Shown: positions 33,211 through 43,276, numbered from the stretch's first letter. The stretch: 64,000 bases of DNA from Streptomyces chromofuscus (GCF_015160875.1 NZ_CP063374.1:4715501-4779500); one strand, 5' to 3'. The notes: generated from the letters alone by a model not told the origin. Numbers and translations: made by a program.

Positions 33211-33237
33211 CGACACGCCCGACCGCGTGGGTCGGAG
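33211..33237 (+). promoter_or_regulatory. Leader hairpin element shared with rpsL
   Basis: CGACACG followed by CCCGACC-GCGT-GGGTCGG-AG, differing at one base from 23293-23319. AGCTGTA (33264-33270) and GAAGTA just before the start codon follow, as in the rpsL leader. Confidence 0.6.
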
Positions 33238-33294
33238 GAGAGGGCGGAAACGCCGGGTTCCGGAGCTGTAGAGAGACAGGACTACGAAGTAGCC

Positions 33295-33603
33295 ATGGCG
33301 GGACAGAAGATCCGCATCCGGCTCAAGGCCTACGACCACGAGGTCATCGACAGCTCGGCGAAGAAGATCGTCGAGACGGTGACCCGCACTGGTGCGTCGG
33401 TCGCGGGCCCGGTGCCGCTGCCCACTGAGAAGAACGTGTACTGCGTCATCAAGTCGCCGCACAAGTACAAGGACTCGCGCGAGCACTTCGAGATGCGCAC
33501 GCACAAGCGCCTGATCGACATCCTCGACCCGACCCCCAAGACCGTCGACTCTCTGATGCGACTCGACCTCCCGGCCGGTGTCGACATCGAGATCAAGCTC
33601 TGA
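33295..33603 (+). CDS. rpsJ: 30S ribosomal protein S10
   Basis: 102 residues from ATG 33295. S10 is part of the 30S head and, as NusE, joins NusG in transcription-translation coupling. [20 protein letters not shown], the tRNA/rRNA loop region [17 protein letters not shown], and [23 protein letters not shown] are typical. First gene of the S10 cluster; an upstream in-frame extension lies in the leader. rplC follows after 17 nt. Confidence 0.97.
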   Translation: MAGQKIRIRLKAYDHEVIDSSAKKIVETVTRTGASVAGPVPLPTEKNVYCVIKSPHKYKDSREHFEMRTHKRLIDILDPTPKTVDSLMRLDLPAGVDIEIKL

Positions 33604-33620
33604 GGCCGGTGATCTGAGAG

Positions 33621-34265
33621 ATGGCTAAGCAGATCAAGGGCATCCTGGGCGAGAAGCTCGGTATGACGCAGGTGTGGGACGAGAACAACCGTGTCGTTCC
33701 GGTCACCGTCGTCAAGGCCGGGCCGAACGTCGTCACCCAGGTCCGCACGAACGACGTCGACGGCTACGAGTCCGTCCAGATCGCCTTCGGCGAGATCGAC
33801 CCGCGCAAGGTGAACAAGCCCCTCAAGGGCCACTTCGCCAAGGCCGACGTCACCCCCCGTCGTCACCTCGTCGAGATCCGCACCGCGGACGCCTCCGAGT
33901 ACACGCTGGGCCAGGAGATCACCGCCGAGGTGTTCGAGGCCGGCGTGAAGGTCGACGTGACCGGCAAGAGCAAGGGCAAGGGCTTCGCCGGTGTCATGAA
34001 GCGCCACAACTTCCGTGGCCTCGGCGCCGGACACGGCACCCAGCGCAAGCACCGCTCTCCCGGTTCCATCGGTGGCTGCGCCACCCCGGGCCGTGTGTTC
34101 AAGGGCCTCCGCATGGCGGGTCGCATGGGCAACGAGCGGGTCACCACCCAGAACCTGACCGTCCACGCCGTTGACGCGGAGAAGGGTCTGCTGCTCATCA
34201 AGGGCGCGGTTCCCGGTCCGAACGGCGGCCTCGTCCTGGTCCGCACCGCGGCCAAGGGGGCCTGA
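33621..34265 (+). CDS. rplC: 50S ribosomal protein L3
   Basis: 214 residues; ATG after GAGAG. L3 starts 50S assembly and reaches the peptidyl transferase centre through its long loop ([36 protein letters not shown] region), which contains the Gln normally methylated in E. coli. N-terminal [17 protein letters not shown] is standard. Eight bases separate it from rplD. Confidence 0.97.
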   Translation: MAKQIKGILGEKLGMTQVWDENNRVVPVTVVKAGPNVVTQVRTNDVDGYESVQIAFGEIDPRKVNKPLKGHFAKADVTPRRHLVEIRTADASEYTLGQEITAEVFEAGVKVDVTGKSKGKGFAGVMKRHNFRGLGAGHGTQRKHRSPGSIGGCATPGRVFKGLRMAGRMGNERVTTQNLTVHAVDAEKGLLLIKGAVPGPNGGLVLVRTAAKGA

Positions 34266-34273
34266 GGTAACCG

Positions 34274-34930
34274 ATGAGCACTGTTGACATCCTTTCGCCG
34301 GCGGGCGACAAGGCCGGTTCCGTCGAGCTCCCCGCGGAGATCTTCGGCGTTGAGAAGGTCAGCATTCCGCTGATCCACCAGGTCGTCGTCGCGCAGCTGG
34401 CCGCTGCCCGTCAGGGCACGCACAAGACCAAGACCCGTGGCGAGGTCCGCGGCGGTGGCAAGAAGCCGTACCGCCAGAAGGGCACCGGTCGCGCCCGTCA
34501 GGGTTCGACCCGCGCGCCGCAGTTCGCCGGTGGTGGCGTCGTGCACGGTCCCGTGCCGCGCGACTACTCGCAGCGGACCCCGAAGAAGATGAAGGCTGCC
34601 GCCCTGCGTCACGCCCTCACCGACCGGGCCCGCCACAACCGCATCCACGTCGTCTCCGGCGTCGTCGAGGGCGAGAACCCGTCGACGAAGGCCGCCCGGA
34701 CGCTGTTCGGCAAGATCTCGGAGCGCAAGAACCTGCTCCTGGTCGTCGACCGCGCCGACGAGGCCGCGTGGCTGTCCGCCCGCAACCTGCCCCAGGTCCA
34801 CATCCTGGAGCCGGGCCAGCTGAACACGTACGACGTTCTCGTCTCGGACGACGTGGTCTTCACCCAGGCCGCTTTCGAGTCCTTCGTGTCGGGCCCGAAG
34901 GCCGATGACACCGAAGGGAGCGAGGTCTGA
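34274..34930 (+). CDS. rplD: 50S ribosomal protein L4
   Basis: 218 residues, ATG. L4 lines the exit tunnel with its extended loop ([39 protein letters not shown] region), the site of macrolide-resistance mutations; the [19 protein letters not shown] segment is wild type in appearance. In E. coli L4 also represses the S10 operon; the leader here differs and no equivalent site is evident. Its stop overlaps the rplW start (TGATG). Confidence 0.97.
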   Translation: MSTVDILSPAGDKAGSVELPAEIFGVEKVSIPLIHQVVVAQLAAARQGTHKTKTRGEVRGGGKKPYRQKGTGRARQGSTRAPQFAGGGVVHGPVPRDYSQRTPKKMKAAALRHALTDRARHNRIHVVSGVVEGENPSTKAARTLFGKISERKNLLLVVDRADEAAWLSARNLPQVHILEPGQLNTYDVLVSDDVVFTQAAFESFVSGPKADDTEGSEV

Positions 34931-35349
34931 TGGCTATCCGTCACCCCGCCATTGCCTCGAAGGCCGCCAAGGCCGCCAAGGCCGCCCGCGTCGCCAAGGC
35001 GCGTCGCCACGCCGCCGAGGGCAAGAACACCGTCGTCACCCCGGCGAGCAAGGCGTACACGGACCCCCGTGACGTCCTGATCAAGCCGGTCGTGTCCGAG
35101 AAGAGCTACGCGCTGCTCGACGAGAACAAGTACACGTTCGTCGTCGCGCCGGGCTCCAACAAGACCCAGATCAAGGAGGCCGTGCAGGCGGTCTTCCAGG
35201 TCAAGGTCACCGGGGTCAACACGATCAACCGCCAGGGCAAGCGCAAGCGGACCCGCACCGGCTTCGGCCAGCGCGCGGCGACCAAGCGCGCGATCGTGAC
35301 CCTCGCCGAGGGCGACCGTATCGACATCTTCGGCGGTCCGACCGCGTAA
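34930..35349 (+). CDS. rplW: 50S ribosomal protein L23
   Basis: 139 residues. L23 sits at the tunnel exit and docks trigger factor and SRP. The conserved core begins around residue 45 ([26 protein letters not shown]). The first about 45 residues are a basic Ala/Lys-rich extension ([21 protein letters not shown]) that makes it longer than the usual 95-100 residues. The ATG overlaps the rplD stop by one base, which supports this longer start. Confidence 0.95.
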   Translation: MAIRHPAIASKAAKAAKAARVAKARRHAAEGKNTVVTPASKAYTDPRDVLIKPVVSEKSYALLDENKYTFVVAPGSNKTQIKEAVQAVFQVKVTGVNTINRQGKRKRTRTGFGQRAATKRAIVTLAEGDRIDIFGGPTA

Positions 35350-35387
35350 GCGGGTCGGATCGTCCGATATCGGACGAGGACTGAGAA

Positions 35388-36224
35388 ATGGGAATCCGCA
35401 AGTACAAGCCGACTACGCCGGGCCGCCGTGGCTCCAGCGTCGCCGACTTCGTCGAGGTCACGCGGTCCACGCCGGAGAAGTCGCTGGTCCGTCCCCTGCA
35501 CAGCAAGGGCGGCCGTAACAATTCCGGTCGTGTGACCGTTCGCCACCAGGGTGGCGGGCACAAGCGCGCCTACCGCGTGATCGACTTCCGTCGTCACGAC
35601 AAGGACGGCGTGCCGGCGAAGGTCGCGCACATCGAGTACGACCCCAACCGCACCGCGCGCATCGCGCTGCTGCACTACGCCGACGGCGAGAAGCGCTACA
35701 TCCTCGCCCCGCGCAACCTGCAGCAGGGTGACCGCGTCGAGAACGGTCCCGGGGCCGACATCAAGCCGGGCAACAACCTGGCCCTCCGCAACATCCCGGT
35801 CGGTACCACGATCCACGCGATCGAGCTCCGTCCCGGTGGCGGTGCCAAGTTCGCCCGCTCCGCCGGTGCCTCCGTGCAGCTGCTCGCGAAGGAGGGCTCG
35901 ATGGCCCACCTGCGCATGCCGTCCGGAGAGATCCGCCTGGTCGACGTGCGCTGCCGTGCCACCGTCGGCGAGGTCGGCAACGCCGAGCAGTCGAACATCA
36001 ACTGGGGTAAGGCCGGCCGCAAGCGCTGGCTGGGCGTTCGCCCGACCGTGCGTGGTGTGGTCATGAACCCGGTCGACCACCCGCACGGTGGTGGTGAGGG
36101 CCGTACCTCCGGTGGCCGCCACCCGGTCTCCCCGTGGGGCAAGAAGGAAGGCCGTACTCGTTCGCCCAAGAAGGCGTCGAACAAGTACATCGTCCGCCGC
36201 CGCAAGACGAACAAGAAGCGCTAA
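35388..36224 (+). CDS. rplB: 50S ribosomal protein L2
   Basis: 278 residues, ATG. L2 is needed for subunit joining and peptidyl transfer. [18 protein letters not shown], the SH3-like domain, and the C-terminal [27 protein letters not shown] with the conserved His are all present. It lies 38 nt after rplW and 12 nt before rpsS in the S10 cluster. Confidence 0.97.
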   Translation: MGIRKYKPTTPGRRGSSVADFVEVTRSTPEKSLVRPLHSKGGRNNSGRVTVRHQGGGHKRAYRVIDFRRHDKDGVPAKVAHIEYDPNRTARIALLHYADGEKRYILAPRNLQQGDRVENGPGADIKPGNNLALRNIPVGTTIHAIELRPGGGAKFARSAGASVQLLAKEGSMAHLRMPSGEIRLVDVRCRATVGEVGNAEQSNINWGKAGRKRWLGVRPTVRGVVMNPVDHPHGGGEGRTSGGRHPVSPWGKKEGRTRSPKKASNKYIVRRRKTNKKR

Positions 36225-36236
36225 GGACGGGTTGAG

Positions 36237-36518
36237 ATGCCTCGTAGCTTGAAGAAGGGGCCCTTCGTCGACGACCACCTGATGAAGAAGGTGGACGCCC
36301 AGAACGAAGCCGGCACCAAGAACGTCATCAAGACCTGGTCCCGTCGCTCGATGATCGTGCCGGCCATGCTCGGCCACACGCTCGCGGTGCACAACGGCAA
36401 GACCCACATCCCGGTGTTCGTCACCGAGTCGATGGTCGGCCACAAGCTCGGCGAGTTCTCGCCGACGCGCACCTTCCGGGGTCACGTCAAGGAAGACCGG
36501 AAGTCGAAGCGCCGCTAG
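36237..36518 (+). CDS. rpsS: 30S ribosomal protein S19
   Basis: 93 residues, ATG 36237. S19 forms part of the 30S head and bridges to the 50[43 protein letters not shown] and [14 protein letters not shown] are the family motifs. It is 12 nt after rplB in the S10 order. Confidence 0.97.
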   Translation: MPRSLKKGPFVDDHLMKKVDAQNEAGTKNVIKTWSRRSMIVPAMLGHTLAVHNGKTHIPVFVTESMVGHKLGEFSPTRTFRGHVKEDRKSKRR

Positions 36519-36561
36519 CAGCGGATCGCACTCAGACACGTAAGTAACTGAAGGGACAACC

Positions 36562-36909
36562 ATGGAAGCCAGGGCCCAGGCGCGGTACATCCGCGTCACG
36601 CCCATGAAGGCCCGCCGCGTGGTGGACCTCATCCGTGGCATGGACGCCACGGAGGCCCAGGCTGTTCTGCGATTCGCTCCGCAGGCAGCCTCCGTGCCGG
36701 TCGGCAAGGTGCTCGACAGCGCCATCGCCAACGCCGCGCACAACTACGACCACACCGACGCCGACAGCCTCTACATCTCCGAGGCCTACGTCGACGAGGG
36801 CCCGACTCTGAAGCGGTTCCGTCCGCGTGCCCAGGGCCGTGCCTACCGGATCCGCAAGCGGACCAGCCACATCACCGTGGTCGTCAGCAGCAAGGAAGGA
36901 ACCCGGTAA
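36562..36909 (+). CDS. rplV: 50S ribosomal protein L22
   Basis: 115 residues, ATG after GAAGGGA. L22 has a globular surface domain and a beta hairpin lining the exit tunnel ([33 protein letters not shown]), where macrolide-resistance changes occur; no deletion or duplication is seen in that hairpin. The stop overlaps the rpsC start by one base. Confidence 0.97.
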   Translation: MEARAQARYIRVTPMKARRVVDLIRGMDATEAQAVLRFAPQAASVPVGKVLDSAIANAAHNYDHTDADSLYISEAYVDEGPTLKRFRPRAQGRAYRIRKRTSHITVVVSSKEGTR

Positions 36910-37736
36910 TGGGCCAGAAGGTAAACCCGCACGGGTTCCGGCTCGGTGTCACCACGGACTTCAAGTCCCGGTGGTACGCCGACAAGCTGTACAAGGACTA
37001 CGTCAAGGAAGACGTCGCCATCCGTCGGATGATGACGTCCGGCATGGAGCGCGCCGGCATCTCCAAGGTGGAGATCGAGCGCACCCGTGACCGCGTCCGC
37101 GTGGACATCCACACCGCTCGCCCGGGCATCGTCATCGGCCGCCGCGGCGCCGAGGCCGACCGCATCCGCGGTGACCTGGAGAAGCTGACCGGCAAGCAGG
37201 TCCAGCTGAACATCCTCGAGGTCAAGAACCCGGAGACGGACGCTCAGCTGGTGGCCCAGGCCGTCGCCGAGCAGCTGTCCTCCCGCGTCTCCTTCCGCCG
37301 TGCCATGCGCAAGAGCATGCAGTCGGCGATGAAGGCGGGCGCCAAGGGCATCAAGATCCAGTGCGGTGGCCGTCTCGGCGGCGCCGAGATGTCCCGCTCG
37401 GAGTTCTACCGCGAGGGCCGTGTGCCCCTGCACACGCTCCGCGCGAACGTGGACTACGGCTTCTTCGAGGCCAAGACGACCTTCGGCCGCATCGGTGTGA
37501 AGGTCTGGATCTACAAGGGCGACGTCAAGAACATCGCCGAGGTCCGCGCCGAGAACGCTGCCGCCCGTGCGGGTAACCGCCCGGCCCGCGGTGGCGCAGG
37601 CGACCGCCCGGCCCGTGGTGGCCGTGGTGGCGAGCGGCGCGGTCGCAAGCCGCAGCAGGCTGCCGGTGCCGAGGCCCCCAAGGCCGAGGCGCCCGCGGCT
37701 GCCGCTCCGGCTGAGAGCACCGGAACGGAGGCCTGA
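36909..37736 (+). CDS. rpsC: 30S ribosomal protein S3
   Basis: 275 residues; ATG overlaps the rplV stop (TAATG). An N-terminal KH domain ([33 protein letters not shown] with the GXXG loop) and a C-terminal domain at the mRNA entry pore. After about residue 220 there is a low-complexity Arg/Gly/Ala tail with Glu/Ala/Pro ([15 protein letters not shown] ... [14 protein letters not shown]), which makes it about 40 residues longer than the E. coli protein. Confidence 0.97.
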   Translation: MGQKVNPHGFRLGVTTDFKSRWYADKLYKDYVKEDVAIRRMMTSGMERAGISKVEIERTRDRVRVDIHTARPGIVIGRRGAEADRIRGDLEKLTGKQVQLNILEVKNPETDAQLVAQAVAEQLSSRVSFRRAMRKSMQSAMKAGAKGIKIQCGGRLGGAEMSRSEFYREGRVPLHTLRANVDYGFFEAKTTFGRIGVKVWIYKGDVKNIAEVRAENAAARAGNRPARGGAGDRPARGGRGGERRGRKPQQAAGAEAPKAEAPAAAAPAESTGTEA

Positions 37737-37741
37737 CCGAC

Positions 37742-38161
37742 ATGCTGATCCCCCGTAGGGTCAAGCACCGCAAGCAGCACCACCCGAAGCGCAACGGTAT
37801 GTCCAAGGGTGGGACGCAGGTTGCGTTCGGCGAGTACGGTATCCAGGCGCTGACCCCGGCGTACGTGACGAACCGTCAGATCGAGGCGGCTCGTATCGCC
37901 ATGACCCGTCACATCAAGCGTGGCGGCAAGGTCTGGATCAACATCTACCCGGACCGTCCGCTCACGAAGAAGCCGGCCGAGACCCGCATGGGTTCCGGTA
38001 AGGGTTCCCCGGAGTGGTGGGTCGCCAACGTCAAGCCCGGACGCGTGATGTTCGAGCTGTCGTACCCCAACGAGAAGATCGCCCGTGAGGCGCTGACTCG
38101 TGCCGCCCACAAGCTGCCGATGAAGTGCCGGATCGTCAAGCGCGAGGCAGGTGAAGCGTGA
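37742..38161 (+). CDS. rplP: 50S ribosomal protein L16
   Basis: 139 residues, ATG. L16 organises the A-site finger region of 23S r[41 protein letters not shown] and [16 protein letters not shown] are characteristic, including the Arg that is hydroxylated in other bacteria. It follows rpsC by 5 nt and overlaps rpmC by one base. Confidence 0.97.
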   Translation: MLIPRRVKHRKQHHPKRNGMSKGGTQVAFGEYGIQALTPAYVTNRQIEAARIAMTRHIKRGGKVWINIYPDRPLTKKPAETRMGSGKGSPEWWVANVKPGRVMFELSYPNEKIAREALTRAAHKLPMKCRIVKREAGEA

Positions 38162-38385
38162 TGTCGGCCGGTACCAAGGCGTCCGAGCTGCGCGAGCTGG
38201 GCAACGAGGAGCTTCTGGCGAAGCTCCGCGAGGCCAAGGAAGAGCTGTTCAACCTCCGCTTCCAGGCGGCGACGGGTCAGCTCGAAAACCACGGTCGGCT
38301 GAAGGCCGTCCGTAAGGACATCGCGCGGATCTACACCCTGATGCGCGAGCGCGAGCTGGGCATCGAAACGGTGGAGAACGCATGA
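38161..38385 (+). CDS. rpmC: 50S ribosomal protein L29
   Basis: 74 residues from ATG 38161, which overlaps the rplP stop (TGATG); a GTG three bases earlier is the alternative. Two-helix protein near the exit tunnel: [29 protein letters not shown] then [19 protein letters not shown]. The C-terminus overlaps rpsQ by 4 bp. Confidence 0.96.
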   Translation: MSAGTKASELRELGNEELLAKLREAKEELFNLRFQAATGQLENHGRLKAVRKDIARIYTLMRERELGIETVENA

Positions 38386-38669
38386 GCGAGAACAACGTGA
38401 CTGAGCAGAACACCGAGGCGCGCGGCTTCCGCAAGACCCGCGAGGGTCTCGTCGTCAGCGACAAGATGGACAAGACCGTCGTCGTCGCCGTCGAGGACCG
38501 CGTCAAGCACGCGCTGTACGGCAAGGTCATCCGCCGTACGAACAAGCTCAAGGCGCACGACGAGCAGAACGCCGCGGGTGTCGGCGACCGCGTCCTCCTG
38601 ATGGAGACCCGGCCGCTGTCCGCGACGAAGCGCTGGCGCGTCGTCGAGATCCTCGAGAAGGCCAAGTAG
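38382..38669 (+). CDS. rpsQ: 30S ribosomal protein S17
   Basis: 95 residues, ATG overlapping the rpmC stop. OB-fold primary binding protein of the 30S body. The core ([59 protein letters not shown]) follows an N-terminal extension of about 12 residues. Last gene of the classical S10 operon, followed by three hairpins. Confidence 0.97.
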   Translation: MSENNVTEQNTEARGFRKTREGLVVSDKMDKTVVVAVEDRVKHALYGKVIRRTNKLKAHDEQNAAGVGDRVLLMETRPLSATKRWRVVEILEKAK

Positions 38670-38671
38670 GT

Positions 38672-38770
38672 AATTCCCGCAAGGGAATTCCAAACAGTAC
38701 GTGCCTGCGGGGCATTCCTCGCAGGACAGTTCCGCCAGGCTCCGGGGGCCGTTCACCGAACGGCCCCCGG
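38672..38770 (+). terminator. Three consecutive hairpins at the S10/spc boundary
   Basis: Hairpin 1: AATTCCC/GGGAATT with a GCAA loop (38672-38689). Hairpin 2: CCTGCG/CGCAGG (38704-38725). Hairpin 3: a 13-bp stem 38742-38754 with 38758-38770 and a 3-nt loop. The last ends only 28 nt before the rplN start, leaving no room for a downstream promoter. Confidence 0.7.
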
Positions 38771-38798
38771 GGAACCGGCAGACAATCAGGAGATAGAC

Positions 38799-39167
38799 GT
38801 GATCCAGCAGGAGTCGCGACTGCGTGTCGCCGACAACACTGGTGCGAAGGAAATCCTTTGCATCCGTGTGCTCGGTGGCTCCGGTCGCCGCTACGCGGGC
38901 ATCGGTGACGTCATCGTCGCCACCGTCAAGGACGCGATCCCCGGTGGCAACGTGAAGAAGGGTGACGTCGTCAAGGCGGTCATCGTTCGCACCGTCAAGG
39001 AGCGCCGCCGTCCGGACGGCTCGTACATCCGCTTCGACGAGAACGCCGCCGTCATTCTGAAGAACGACGGCGACCCTCGCGGCACCCGTATCTTCGGCCC
39101 CGTCGGCCGTGAGCTGCGCGAGAAGAAGTTCATGAAGATCATCTCGCTCGCGCCGGAGGTGCTGTAA
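38799..39167 (+). CDS. rplN: 50S ribosomal protein L14
   Basis: 122 residues, GTG after CAGGAGATA. L14 forms intersubunit bridges and is the RsfS docking site. [32 protein letters not shown] and [28 protein letters not shown] are typical. First gene of the spc set; rplX starts two bases after its stop. Confidence 0.97.
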   Translation: MIQQESRLRVADNTGAKEILCIRVLGGSGRRYAGIGDVIVATVKDAIPGGNVKKGDVVKAVIVRTVKERRRPDGSYIRFDENAAVILKNDGDPRGTRIFGPVGRELREKKFMKIISLAPEVL

Positions 39168-39169
39168 GC

Positions 39170-39493
39170 ATGAAGATCAAGAAGGGTGACCTGGTCCAGG
39201 TCATCACCGGCAAGGACAAGGGCAAGCAGGGCAAGGTCATTGCTGCTTTCCCGCGCGAGGAGCGCGTCCTGGTCGAGGGTGTCAACCGGGTCAAGAAGCA
39301 CACCAAGGCCGGTCCGACGGCCGGTGGTTCGCAGGCCGGCGGCATCGTGACCACCGAGGCCCCGATCCACGTGTCCAACGTCCAGCTCGTCGTCGAGAAG
39401 GACGGCAAGAAGGTCGTGACCCGCGTCGGCTACCGCTTCGACGAAGAGGGCAACAAGATCCGCGTTGCCAAGCGGACGGGTGAGGACATCTGA
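39170..39493 (+). CDS. rplX: 50S ribosomal protein L24
   Basis: 107 residues, ATG 39170. KOW-type assembly-initiator protein: [28 protein letters not shown] then [13 protein letters not shown] and [11 protein letters not shown]. It overlaps rplE by one base (TGATG). Confidence 0.97.
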   Translation: MKIKKGDLVQVITGKDKGKQGKVIAAFPREERVLVEGVNRVKKHTKAGPTAGGSQAGGIVTTEAPIHVSNVQLVVEKDGKKVVTRVGYRFDEEGNKIRVAKRTGEDI

Positions 39494-40050
39494 TGGCTAC
39501 CACCACCACTCCGCGTCTGAAGACGAAGTACCGCGAGGAAATCGTCGGCAAGCTGCGTGACGAGTTCAAGTACGAGAACGTCATGCAGGTTCCGGGCCTC
39601 GTCAAGATCGTGGTCAACATGGGTGTGGGCGACGCCGCCCGCGACTCCAAGCTGATCGAGGGGGCCATCCGCGACCTCACCACGATCACCGGTCAGAAGC
39701 CGGCCGTCACCAAGGCCCGCAAGTCCATCGCGCAGTTCAAGCTGCGTGAGGGCCAGCCGATCGGTGCCCACGTCACGCTCCGTGGCGACCGCATGTGGGA
39801 GTTCCTGGACCGCACCCTGTCGCTCGCGCTGCCGCGCATCCGCGACTTCCGCGGCCTGTCCCCCAAGCAGTTCGACGGCCGTGGCAACTACACCTTCGGT
39901 CTCACGGAGCAGGTCATGTTCCACGAGATCGACCAGGACAAGATCGACCGCGTCCGGGGTATGGACATCACCGTGGTCACCACGGCGACCAACGACGCTG
40001 AGGGCCGCGCGCTCCTTCGTCACCTCGGCTTCCCGTTCAAGGAGGCGTGA
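39493..40050 (+). CDS. rplE: 50S ribosomal protein L5
   Basis: 185 residues, ATG. 5S rRNA-binding protein of the central protuberance: [67 protein letters not shown], and [30 protein letters not shown]. The final Glu-Ala codons supply the ribosome-binding site (AAGGAGG) of rpsZ. Confidence 0.97.
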   Translation: MATTTTPRLKTKYREEIVGKLRDEFKYENVMQVPGLVKIVVNMGVGDAARDSKLIEGAIRDLTTITGQKPAVTKARKSIAQFKLREGQPIGAHVTLRGDRMWEFLDRTLSLALPRIRDFRGLSPKQFDGRGNYTFGLTEQVMFHEIDQDKIDRVRGMDITVVTTATNDAEGRALLRHLGFPFKEA

Positions 40051-40055
40051 GCGAG

Positions 40056-40241
40056 ATGGCGAAGAAGGCTCTGATTGCCAAGGCTGCTCGCAAGCCCAAG
40101 TTCGGTGTGCGCGCGTACACCCGCTGCCAGCGCTGCGGCCGTCCGCACTCCGTGTACCGCAAGTTCGGCCTGTGCCGCGTGTGCCTTCGTGAGATGGCTC
40201 ACCGTGGCGAGCTGCCGGGCGTGACCAAGAGCTCCTGGTAA
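40056..40241 (+). CDS. rpsZ: 30S ribosomal protein S14 type Z (zinc-binding)
   Basis: 61 residues, ATG 40056. Short S14 with two CxxC pairs (CQRC and CRVC) that bind zinc: the C+ form. It ends GVTKSSW, as usual. Streptomyces often encode a zinc-free S14 elsewhere under Zur control (family knowledge). A 210-bp gap follows before rpsH. Confidence 0.96.
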   Translation: MAKKALIAKAARKPKFGVRAYTRCQRCGRPHSVYRKFGLCRVCLREMAHRGELPGVTKSSW

Positions 40242-40451
40242 TCCCTGTAAGAGGGGATTCCTGAAGCTCTCGGTAAGCATCTGGGTCGGCAGGGGCCCTT
40301 CTCCGCATGCCTTAGGCTTGTGGGGTTGGGCGTCTGCCGCCCGTACGACTTACTACGCCGTAGGTCCACCGCGCCGCACCCGTCCCGTCTCGGATCGGGG
40401 AGAGGGATGGCGCACCAGGAAACCCCGGCGAGAGAGGCCGAAGGCCAATTC
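40242..40451 (+). promoter_or_regulatory. rpsZ-rpsH spacer, possible internal promoter and leader
   Basis: An unusually long gap inside the spc cluster. TAGGCT (40313-40318) resembles a -10 box without a good -35. A short CTACGCCGTAG palindrome lies downstream. It may hold an S8 control site, as S8 represses spc in E. coli, but the structure is not recognisable by eye. Confidence 0.35.
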
Positions 40452-40850
40452 ATGACCATGACTGATCCGATCGCAGACATGCTTACGCGTCTGCGGAACG
40501 CGAACTCGGCGTACCACGACACCGTGGCGATGCCGCACTCGAAGATCAAGTCGCACATCGCGGAGATCCTCCAGCAGGAGGGCTTCATCACGGGCTGGCG
40601 CGTCGAGGACGCCGAGGTCGGCAAGAACCTCGTCCTGGAGCTGAAGTTCGGCCCCAACCGTGAGCGCTCCATCGCGGGCATCAAGCGGATCTCCAAGCCC
40701 GGTCTCCGGGTGTACGCGAAGTCCACCAACCTGCCGAAGGTGCTCGGCGGGCTCGGCGTGGCGATCATCTCCACGTCCCACGGGCTCCTCACCGACAAGC
40801 AGGCCGGCAAGAAGGGCGTAGGCGGAGAAGTTCTCGCCTACGTCTGGTAA
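40452..40850 (+). CDS. rpsH: 30S ribosomal protein S8
   Basis: 132 residues from ATG 40452 ([23 protein letters not shown]); the ATG at 40458 is an alternative. S8 binds the central domain of 16S rRNA. C-terminal [33 protein letters not shown] and GGEVLAYVW are signature parts. rplF follows after 24 nt. Confidence 0.97.
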   Translation: MTMTDPIADMLTRLRNANSAYHDTVAMPHSKIKSHIAEILQQEGFITGWRVEDAEVGKNLVLELKFGPNRERSIAGIKRISKPGLRVYAKSTNLPKVLGGLGVAIISTSHGLLTDKQAGKKGVGGEVLAYVW

Positions 40851-40874
40851 CGGAAGGGAACGGAGGAAACAGCT

Positions 40875-41414
40875 ATGTCGCGCATCGGCAAGCTCCCCAT
40901 CGCGGTTCCCGCCGGCGTGGACGTCACCATCGACGGCCGCACGGTCAAGGTCAAGGGCCCCAAGGGCGAACTGACCCACACCGTCTCGGCGCCGATCGAG
41001 ATCGTCAAGGGTGAGGACGGCGTCCTGAACGTCACCCGCCCGAACGACGAGCGTCAGAACAAGGCCCTGCACGGCCTGTCCCGCACGCTGGTGGCGAACA
41101 TGATCACCGGCGTGACCCAGGGTTACGTGAAGAAGCTCGAGATCAGTGGTGTCGGTTACCGCGTGACCGCCAAGGGCTCGAACCTGGAGTTCGCGCTCGG
41201 CTACAGCCACCCGATCGTGGTCGAGGCCCCCGAGGGCATCACCTTCAAGGTGGAGAACCCGACCCGTTTCTCGGTCGAGGGCATCGACAAGCAGAAGGTC
41301 GGCGAGGTTGCGGCCAACATCCGCAAGCTGCGCAAGCCCGACCCGTACAAGGCCAAGGGCGTCAAGTACGAGGGCGAAGTCATCCGCCGCAAGGTCGGAA
41401 AGGCGGGTAAGTAA
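40875..41414 (+). CDS. rplF: 50S ribosomal protein L6
   Basis: 179 residues, ATG after CGGAGGAAAC. Two similar domains near the sarcin-ricin loop: [32 protein letters not shown], then [22 protein letters not shown] and [29 protein letters not shown]. Separated from rplR by three bases. Confidence 0.97.
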   Translation: MSRIGKLPIAVPAGVDVTIDGRTVKVKGPKGELTHTVSAPIEIVKGEDGVLNVTRPNDERQNKALHGLSRTLVANMITGVTQGYVKKLEISGVGYRVTAKGSNLEFALGYSHPIVVEAPEGITFKVENPTRFSVEGIDKQKVGEVAANIRKLRKPDPYKAKGVKYEGEVIRRKVGKAGK

Positions 41415-41417
41415 GCC

Positions 41418-41801
41418 ATGGCATACGGACAGAAGATCCTGAAGGGCGACGCCTACAAGCGCGCCGCGATCAAGCGCCGTCACATCCGGATCCGCAAGCG
41501 GATCTCCGGTACGGCGGAGCGTCCCCGTCTGGTCGTTACCCGCTCGAACCGCCACATCGTGGCCCAGGTGATCGACGACATCAAGGGTCACACCCTGGCG
41601 TCGGCGTCCACCCTGGACACCTCGGTCCGCGGTGGCGAGGGCGACAAGTCCGCGCAGGCCAAGCAGGTCGGCGCCCTGGTCGCCGAGCGTGCCAAGGCCG
41701 CCGGTGTCGAGGCCGTCGTGTTCGACCGTGGTGGCAACCAGTACGCCGGGCGCATCGCCGCCCTGGCGGACGCCGCCCGCGAAGCCGGCTTGAAGTTCTG
41801 A
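41418..41801 (+). CDS. rplR: 50S ribosomal protein L18
   Basis: 127 residues, ATG. 5S rRNA-binding protein. A basic N-terminus ([33 protein letters not shown]) is followed by the alpha/beta core ([51 protein letters not shown]). rpsE follows after 38 nt. Confidence 0.97.
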   Translation: MAYGQKILKGDAYKRAAIKRRHIRIRKRISGTAERPRLVVTRSNRHIVAQVIDDIKGHTLASASTLDTSVRGGEGDKSAQAKQVGALVAERAKAAGVEAVVFDRGGNQYAGRIAALADAAREAGLKF

Positions 41802-41839
41802 GCCGTTCGTAGCTAGCGGAAAAGAGAGAGGTAAATCCA

Positions 41840-42445
41840 ATGGCTGGACCCCAGCGCCGCGGTGGCGGTGCCGGTGGCGGCGAGCGGCGGGACCGGAAGG
41901 GCCGTGACGGCGGCGCAGCTGCCGCCGAGAAGACCGCGTACGTTGAGCGCGTCGTCGCGATCAACCGCGTCGCCAAGGTTGTGAAGGGTGGTCGTCGCTT
42001 CAGCTTCACCGCGCTGGTCGTGGTGGGCGACGGTGACGGCACCGTGGGTGTCGGATACGGCAAGGCCAAGGAGGTGCCGGCCGCCATCGCCAAGGGCGTT
42101 GAGGAGGCCAAGAAGCACTTCTTCAAGGTCCCGCGGATCCAGGGCACCATTCCGCACCCCATCCAGGGTGAGAAGGCTGCCGGCGTCGTGCTGCTCAAGC
42201 CCGCGTCCCCGGGTACCGGTGTTATCGCCGGTGGTCCGGTGCGTGCCGTGCTCGAGTGCGCCGGTATCCACGACGTGCTGTCGAAGTCGCTCGGCTCCGA
42301 CAACGCGATCAACATCGTGCACGCGACCGTGGAGGCCCTGAAGGGTCTGCAGCGTCCCGAGGAGATCGCGGCCCGCCGTGGTCTGCCGCTCGAGGACGTC
42401 GCCCCCGCGGCTCTGCTCCGTGCGCGTGCCGGGGTGGGTGCGTAA
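41840..42445 (+). CDS. rpsE: 30S ribosomal protein S5
   Basis: 201 residues, ATG after AGAGAGAGG. A Gly/Arg-rich N-terminal extension of about 30 residues ([24 protein letters not shown]) precedes the dsRBD-like core [45 protein letters not shown], which covers the spectinomycin-resistance loop and looks wild type. The C-terminal domain has [27 protein letters not shown]. Two bases separate it from rpmD. Confidence 0.97.
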   Translation: MAGPQRRGGGAGGGERRDRKGRDGGAAAAEKTAYVERVVAINRVAKVVKGGRRFSFTALVVVGDGDGTVGVGYGKAKEVPAAIAKGVEEAKKHFFKVPRIQGTIPHPIQGEKAAGVVLLKPASPGTGVIAGGPVRAVLECAGIHDVLSKSLGSDNAINIVHATVEALKGLQRPEEIAARRGLPLEDVAPAALLRARAGVGA

Positions 42446-42447
42446 TC

Positions 42448-42630
42448 ATGGCGCAGCTCAAGATCACGCAGGTCAAGTCCTACATCGGCAGCAAGCAGAA
42501 CCACCGTGACACCCTGCGGTCGCTTGGTCTCAAGGGGATCAACACCGTGGTCGTCAAGGAGGACCGCCCCGAGTTCCGCGGCATGGTGCACACCGTCCGC
42601 CACCTCGTGACGGTCGAGGAGGTCGACTGA
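42448..42630 (+). CDS. rpmD: 50S ribosomal protein L30
   Basis: 60 residues from ATG 42448. [44 protein letters not shown] covers the whole family core in normal order. Not essential in all bacteria but standard here between rpsE and rplO; two bases to the next ATG. Confidence 0.96.
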   Translation: MAQLKITQVKSYIGSKQNHRDTLRSLGLKGINTVVVKEDRPEFRGMVHTVRHLVTVEEVD

Positions 42631-42632
42631 TC

Positions 42633-43088
42633 ATGGCGGAGCAGAACCCGCTGAAGATCCACAACCTCCGTCCCGCCCCGGGCGCCAAGACCGCCAAGAC
42701 CCGTGTGGGTCGTGGTGAGGCGTCGAAGGGTAAGACGGCCGGTCGTGGTACCAAGGGCACCAAGGCCCGCTACCAGGTTCCGGAGCGCTTCGAGGGTGGC
42801 CAGATGCCGCTCCACATGCGCCTCCCGAAGCTGAAGGGCTTCAAGAACCCGTTCAAGACCGAGTACCAGGTCGTGAACCTCGAGAAGCTGGCCGCGCTCT
42901 ACCCCGAGGGTGGCGAGGTCACGGTCGAGGGCCTCGTGGCCAAGGGTGCCGTGCGCAAGAACAGCCTCGTCAAGGTCCTCGGCCAGGGCGAGATCTCCGT
43001 GGCGCTGCAGGTGACGGTCGACGCCGTTTCCGGCTCCGCCAAGGAGAAGATCACCGCCGCCGGCGGTACCGTCACCGAGCTCGTCTGA
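42633..43088 (+). CDS. rplO: 50S ribosomal protein L15
   Basis: 151 residues, ATG. N-terminal extended rRNA-binding arm ([36 protein letters not shown]) and a globular C-terminal part ([24 protein letters not shown]). Last ribosomal gene before secY; a large hairpin follows. Confidence 0.97.
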   Translation: MAEQNPLKIHNLRPAPGAKTAKTRVGRGEASKGKTAGRGTKGTKARYQVPERFEGGQMPLHMRLPKLKGFKNPFKTEYQVVNLEKLAALYPEGGEVTVEGLVAKGAVRKNSLVKVLGQGEISVALQVTVDAVSGSAKEKITAAGGTVTELV

Positions 43089-43120
43089 ACACTTCAGGCG
43101 TCTCGATGACTTGAGCGATC

Positions 43121-43160
43121 CCGACCGGGGATACCCCACAAATGGGGTATCCCCGGTTGG
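43121..43160 (+). terminator. Terminator-like hairpin after rplO
   Basis: An 18-bp stem (43121-43138 with 43143-43160, one G-T pair) and a 4-nt CAAA loop, without a T tract. Confidence 0.8.
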
Positions 43161-43247
43161 TCGTTCCAAGGGTGGCAGTCCCGCGGGTAAGGTGACCTGC
43201 ACTGCCAACTTTCACAGCTGCCGCACCTCGGGCACTTTGAGCGGCAG

Positions 43248-43276
43248 TTGACCGTTACCCATGTCGTTGTTCTATT
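43248..43276 (+). promoter_or_regulatory. Possible secY promoter
   Basis: TTGACC (43248-43253), a 17-nt spacer and TCTATT (43271-43276). The -10 is weak. Confidence 0.4.

Noticed and set aside
27804-33294. Insertion sequence or integrase in the accessory interval
   Set aside because: No transposase, integrase, terminal repeats or attachment site could be seen.
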